DNA of 16,028 nt from Bacillota bacterium (GTDB lineage Bacteria; Bacillota; GCA-003054495; Carboxydocellales; JAJZTU01), in assembly GCA_021848765.1 (NCBI GenBank), contig JAJZTU010000046.1, positions 1 through 16,028 on the forward strand, given 5' to 3'. Each line of letters opens with the position of its first letter. Positions within the stretch are counted from its first letter, which is position 1. The translations under genes and the position numbers were made by a program. A model generated the notes under the pieces. It had not been told where the DNA came from and searched no databases. It worked only from the letters and a program-made list of their open reading frames with translations. Shown piece after piece: positions 12,945-16,028 of the stretch.

Positions 12945-14759
12945 TTATTTGTCCCCTAAGAGTTCTTCCATGTGCCGCACCAAGTCGTTAAATACACTAA
13001 GGGCTGTTGCAACCGGCTGTGGTGAGGACATATCCACACCCGCTTTCTTCAGCAGTTTCAGCGGGTAATCAGAATTACCTCCTTTTAGGAAATCCAGATA
13101 CCTGTTGACCGCCGGCTCACCTTCCTCCAGAATTTGCCGGGCCAAGGCGGTGGCCGCCGAAAAACCGGTAGCGTATTTATACACATAGAAGGCATTATAA
13201 AAGTGGGGAATCCGGGACCACTCGACATCTACCGCAGCATCTACCACCATGTCCGGGCCGTAGTAATCCACATTAAGCCGGTGGTAAATACTGTTCAGCA
13301 GTTCAGGGGTCAACGCTTCCCCGGCTTCCACCTTCTCGTGGATAATCTTTTCGAACTCGGCAAACATAGTTTGCCTGTAAACGGTGCCCCGGAACTGCTC
13401 CAGGTAGTGATTCAGCAGGTACAGCTTCTCTTGCTTGTCTGTTGTGTTTTTCAGCATATAGCCCATAAGCAGAGATTCATTTAACGTAGAGGCTACTTCT
13501 GCCAAAAAGATCTTGTAATGGGCATATATGTAGGGCTGTTCCCGGTTGGAATAATAAGTGTGCAGTGCATGGCCCATTTCATGGGCAATGGTAAACATGT
13601 CATTAAGGGCGCCTTGGTTATTCAAAAGTACGTAAGGGTGGGTCCCGTAACTTCCCCAGGAATAGGCTCCACCAGTCTTGCCCTCATTCTCATAGACATC
13701 CACCCAACCGGAAGTAAAGCCTTCCCTCAGTTTATCCAGGTACTCCTGTCCCAAGGGGTTCAGGGCTTGCTCCACCTTCTTGACCGCTTCCTGATAGGGG
13801 ATATCCATTTTGACATCCTTGACAATAGGGGTATACAGGTCGTACATATGTAGTTCCTCAATCCCTAGAACCTGCTTTCTCAGGGCCACATACCTGTACA
13901 TGGGCTCCAGGTTTTCCCGGACGGTCTTGATGAGGTTTTCATACACACTGACCGGCATGTTGTCATCATCCAAAGCTGCCTCCAGGGCGGAGTTATGCTT
14001 GCGCACTCTGCTGTAGAAGACATCCTTTTTAACACTGGAATTAAGGGTAGCGGACAGGGTGTTTTTAAGTCCCTGATAAGTGCTGTACAGGGCTGTAAAG
14101 GCATCCTTGCGAACCCGGCGGTCAGGACTTTCCATGAGTTGAATGTAGCGTCCTTTGGTCACTTCAATTTCCTGGCCCTGTTCATCCTTTATGCTGGGAA
14201 ACTTGATATCGGCATTGTTAAGCATCCCAAAAATGCTCTGCGGAGCATGGGCCAGCTCACCGGCCTGGGCCAAAAGCTGCTCTTCCCGGGCTGACAGGAT
14301 GTGTTTCTTTTGCCGGGTCAGCTCATCCAGGTAATGTTTATACTGGGCCAGGCCGGCTTCGGTTTTTTGGAACTCAGCCAGACTTTCCCCGGGAATAGCG
14401 AGTATCTCCGGCACAATATACGACATTGCACTGTCCACAGCAATACTCAGACTGGTAACCCGGTCGGTAAGTGCCTGATAGATGGCATTGGTGTTATCCT
14501 CATCCTTGCGCATCCTGGCATAGACAAAAAGTTTCTCAATTAGCTGGGATACCTCGTCTCGAAGCTGCAGGCACTCCAGTAAAGTTTTTCCGGAGTCTTT
14601 GAGTTTCTCCTTATATTTGTCCAGTTCCTGAATCCGGGCTTTGACCAGACTAAACTCCTGTTCCCACTGGTCGTCTGTCCCATAGATATCCTCCAGGCGC
14701 CATTTGTATTCCTGGGGAATTTCCTGACGTTTGGGCAGGGTTTTTTTTGTGTTCACCAT
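12945..14759 (-). CDS. pepF: oligoendopeptidase F (M3B metallopeptidase)
   Basis: This 604-residue cytoplasmic zinc peptidase of family M3B hydrolyses oligopeptides of intermediate length. The zinc site is HEMGH at 393-397, with the third ligand in FLAEVAS (E421). Upstream is the typical GGAYSWGSYGTHPYVLLN substrate-cleft stretch, and downstream the conserved C-terminal half with FYVYKYATGFSAATALA. Length and both ends match the family, and no signal peptide is present. The ATG at 14759 has no ribosome binding site directly before it. A strong AGGAGG lies about 37 bases upstream (minus strand, near 14801-14797) without a start codon at the proper distance. It lies 153 bases downstream of the dynamin-like gene on the same strand and has its own terminator. 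No functional link to the aromatic operon is apparent. Confidence 0.93.
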   Translation of the reverse strand: MVNTKKTLPKRQEIPQEYKWRLEDIYGTDDQWEQEFSLVKARIQELDKYKEKLKDSGKTLLECLQLRDEVSQLIEKLFVYARMRKDEDNTNAIYQALTDRVTSLSIAVDSAMSYIVPEILAIPGESLAEFQKTEAGLAQYKHYLDELTRQKKHILSAREEQLLAQAGELAHAPQSIFGMLNNADIKFPSIKDEQGQEIEVTKGRYIQLMESPDRRVRKDAFTALYSTYQGLKNTLSATLNSSVKKDVFYSRVRKHNSALEAALDDDNMPVSVYENLIKTVRENLEPMYRYVALRKQVLGIEELHMYDLYTPIVKDVKMDIPYQEAVKKVEQALNPLGQEYLDKLREGFTSGWVDVYENEGKTGGAYSWGSYGTHPYVLLNNQGALNDMFTIAHEMGHALHTYYSNREQPYIYAHYKIFLAEVASTLNESLLMGYMLKNTTDKQEKLYLLNHYLEQFRGTVYRQTMFAEFEKIIHEKVEAGEALTPELLNSIYHRLNVDYYGPDMVVDAAVDVEWSRIPHFYNAFYVYKYATGFSAATALARQILEEGEPAVNRYLDFLKGGNSDYPLKLLKKAGVDMSSPQPVATALSVFNDLVRHMEELLGDK

Positions 14760-14845
14760 AACGGGCGGCAGTTATGTAAATTGGGTTAACCGCCTTCCTC
14801 CTCTCTGTATAATCTACCTATATCTCCGGGCCAATGATGGGGTGG

Positions 14846-14915
14846 GAACGGAAGTAAGCAAGTTCGGCCAGAGTCAGCAGCAGGTACCCCGACCGGAGAT
14901 AAGCAAGTCCGGCTA
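14846..14915. repeat. pair of 25-bp imperfect direct repeats between the dynamin-like gene and pepF
   Basis: The segments 14846-14870 and 14891-14915 match at 20 of 25 positions (core TAAGCAAGT), offset by 45 bases. The second copy overlaps the stop codon of the dynamin-like gene. Also present is a 9-bp inverted pair TATCTCCGG (14821-14829) and CCGGAGATA (14892-14900). Function unknown. Confidence 0.5.
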
Positions 14916-16028
14916 GTCGGCAAGTAATTGTTGGAGCTTACTTCTGACAGTCACCAACTCATCAATGTCGACCTGCATGGAAAGTGCGGCCATAAGGCCT
15001 TGGAAATATTCCTGCACCTGGGCTTCCACATCAGCTTTCATAGTCTCAACCAGATTTTTGTATGCCTGCAGGTAGTATGCTCTGAGAATGCCTGTGCAAT
15101 CCTCCAGGTACAGATTTACCGGCCCCTGAAGCAGGCTTTCCAGGCGGTCCCGCATAACGGCCTTTCCATTCTTCTCAAAAAAATGTCCGGCATTCTTAAA
15201 GAGGGACAAGACCTTGGTGAACTCCGGGCTGCCGGTGCCCTTGAGTTCTTCCGGGAGTTCCGGGGTTGCCGGTTTGGCAGGCTGAAAAGGTTCCAAGGAG
15301 CAATGGGGGGCAGTCCGCCCGATTGCCTCCTCCATTTTTCTCAGCACCCGGGCTGCGCTCTTGTTTAGAAAATTCTCCACCCGTAGAGCGGTTGCCCGCA
15401 TTTCCTGGGCCAAGTCATAGGCTATAAAGCGGAGCAGCTCCTCCAGGCCCCAGCGGAGAACCTGTTTCATGTTCCTCCCGTCTTCCTTAAGCGCTACCGG
15501 GTTAAAACATTCATTAAATGCCCCGGGGAATCTGTGCATTACCCGCTGTTTCACATAGTAAACCAGCTCATCTATTTCCTTGTGGATGGACTGCTCTTCC
15601 GAGGAAACTTCCACACTCAGGCTGGCTTTTAAGGCCGTCTCTCTGGCCTTCGTGGCAGACTGGAGTCTGGCAGTCCTGACCGTCTCCCCTTCCCTGGCCG
15701 AGGAAATCAGCTCCTCCAGATTAGTGCATGAACGCAGGATTTCCTTCATTGCGGCCTGAACCGCTACCTGGGTCAGTTCTTCGATTGTAAAAGTAAGAAA
15801 GTCCTTTTCAAAAGCGGCAATTCCCGATAATTCCAGGGCTTCCGCGGGTTCCATGAGAGGCCCGCCTTCCGGAACCCCTGTACGCTGGCGATAGACTTTT
15901 TCGGCAGCAGGCTGGAGATTACCCTGCTCGTACATTCTGGCCAGTAAGGCCACTTGGCTGGAAACAGGGTAAATTCTAGGCATTCTGACACCATAGGAAA
16001 CCAGGTTGTTGCTCATGTGTTTGATTAC
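14913..16028 (-). CDS. probable dynamin-family GTPase, C-terminal part (truncated by window edge)
   Basis: The frame is open to the window end. An internal ATG at 16016 has no ribosome binding site, and the four codons before it (GTA ATC AAA CAC) are sense codons, so I read this as the 3' portion of a longer gene. The visible ~367 residues begin with RIYPVSSQVALLARMYEQG and later SGIAAFEKDFLTF. This matches the stretch that follows the GTPase domain in bacterial dynamin-like proteins, where a (F/Y)PVSA motif precedes an SG-x2-x-FE segment. The remainder is long amphipathic helices with few glycines, as expected for the stalk, including FKNAGHFFEKNGKAVMRDRL. The diagnostic G1 P-loop would lie outside the window. 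Dynamin-like proteins act in membrane remodelling; this role is inferred. An unrelated helical protein is the alternative. Confidence 0.6.
   Translation of the reverse strand, partial: VIKHMSNNLVSYGVRMPRIYPVSSQVALLARMYEQGNLQPAAEKVYRQRTGVPEGGPLMEPAEALELSGIAAFEKDFLTFTIEELTQVAVQAAMKEILRSCTNLEELISSAREGETVRTARLQSATKARETALKASLSVEVSSEEQSIHKEIDELVYYVKQRVMHRFPGAFNECFNPVALKEDGRNMKQVLRWGLEELLRFIAYDLAQEMRATALRVENFLNKSAARVLRKMEEAIGRTAPHCSLEPFQPAKPATPELPEELKGTGSPEFTKVLSLFKNAGHFFEKNGKAVMRDRLESLLQGPVNLYLEDCTGILRAYYLQAYKNLVETMKADVEAQVQEYFQGLMAALSMQVDIDELVTVRSKLQQLLAD

Noticed and set aside
14821..14915. Riboswitch or T-box leader upstream of pepF
   Set aside because: The direct and inverted repeats there are short and imperfect, and no known riboswitch or T-box consensus is present.
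1..16028. CRISPR array, tRNA or rRNA genes
   Set aside because: No regularly spaced repeats, no cloverleaf-type sequence with TTCGA-like arms in place, and no conserved rRNA stretches were noticed on reading either strand.

Overview
The window looks like a chromosomal segment of a strictly anaerobic member of the Bacillota, probably a Clostridia or Peptococcaceae-like bacterium. This is inferred from strong GGAGG-type ribosome binding sites, iron-sulfur-rich oxygen-sensitive enzymes, an M3-family oligoendopeptidase F and a formate dehydrogenase of the clostridial type with a NuoG-like N-terminus. The taxon cannot be fixed from the sequence alone.

Layout. (1) 1-1713: an AT-rich leader and promoter, then a plus-strand AAA ATPase of the AAA_14/DUF4143 type closed by a clear terminator. 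(2) 1741-8828, minus strand: a six-gene operon read right to left. It encodes the four subunits of an ATP-dependent class I benzoyl-CoA reductase in the bzd order N-O-P-Q, a small ferredoxin-like protein, and an 820-residue iron-sulfur flavoprotein that joins a NuoG-like electron-entry module to a GltD/NfnB-like FAD/NAD(P)H module. (3) 8843-9208: relics of two genes that once stood upstream of the reductase. One is the first ~32 codons of a crotonase-family enzyme, the other the last ~26 codons of a short-chain dehydrogenase (SDR). The SDR relic is fused directly to a palindromic operator. (4) 9614-11835, minus strand: a formate dehydrogenase alpha gene broken by an internal deletion that removes the active-site segment and shifts the frame. 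(5) 11856-11951: two palindromic sites of the form TTATGTC-N6-GACATAA between this gene and a divergent one-domain ModE-like regulator (12064-12444). A third copy lies at 9156-9183, within a 55-bp near-identical duplication. (6) 12476-16028: terminators, a 60-residue protein of unknown function, pepF, and the C-terminal part of a probable dynamin-like GTPase that runs off the window.

How the genes fit together. The 820-residue flavoprotein probably takes electrons from NAD(P)H and passes them through the ferredoxin to the P/Q activase. The activase couples ATP hydrolysis to delivery of low-potential electrons to N/O, which carry out Birch-like reduction of the aromatic ring. The lost crotonase and SDR would fit the next steps, hydration and oxidation of the cyclic dienoyl-CoA. 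The shared operator suggests the ModE-like regulator controls, or once controlled, both the formate dehydrogenase and the aromatic operon. The cluster of three deletions within 3 kb implies decay of this locus, unless it reflects an assembly fault.
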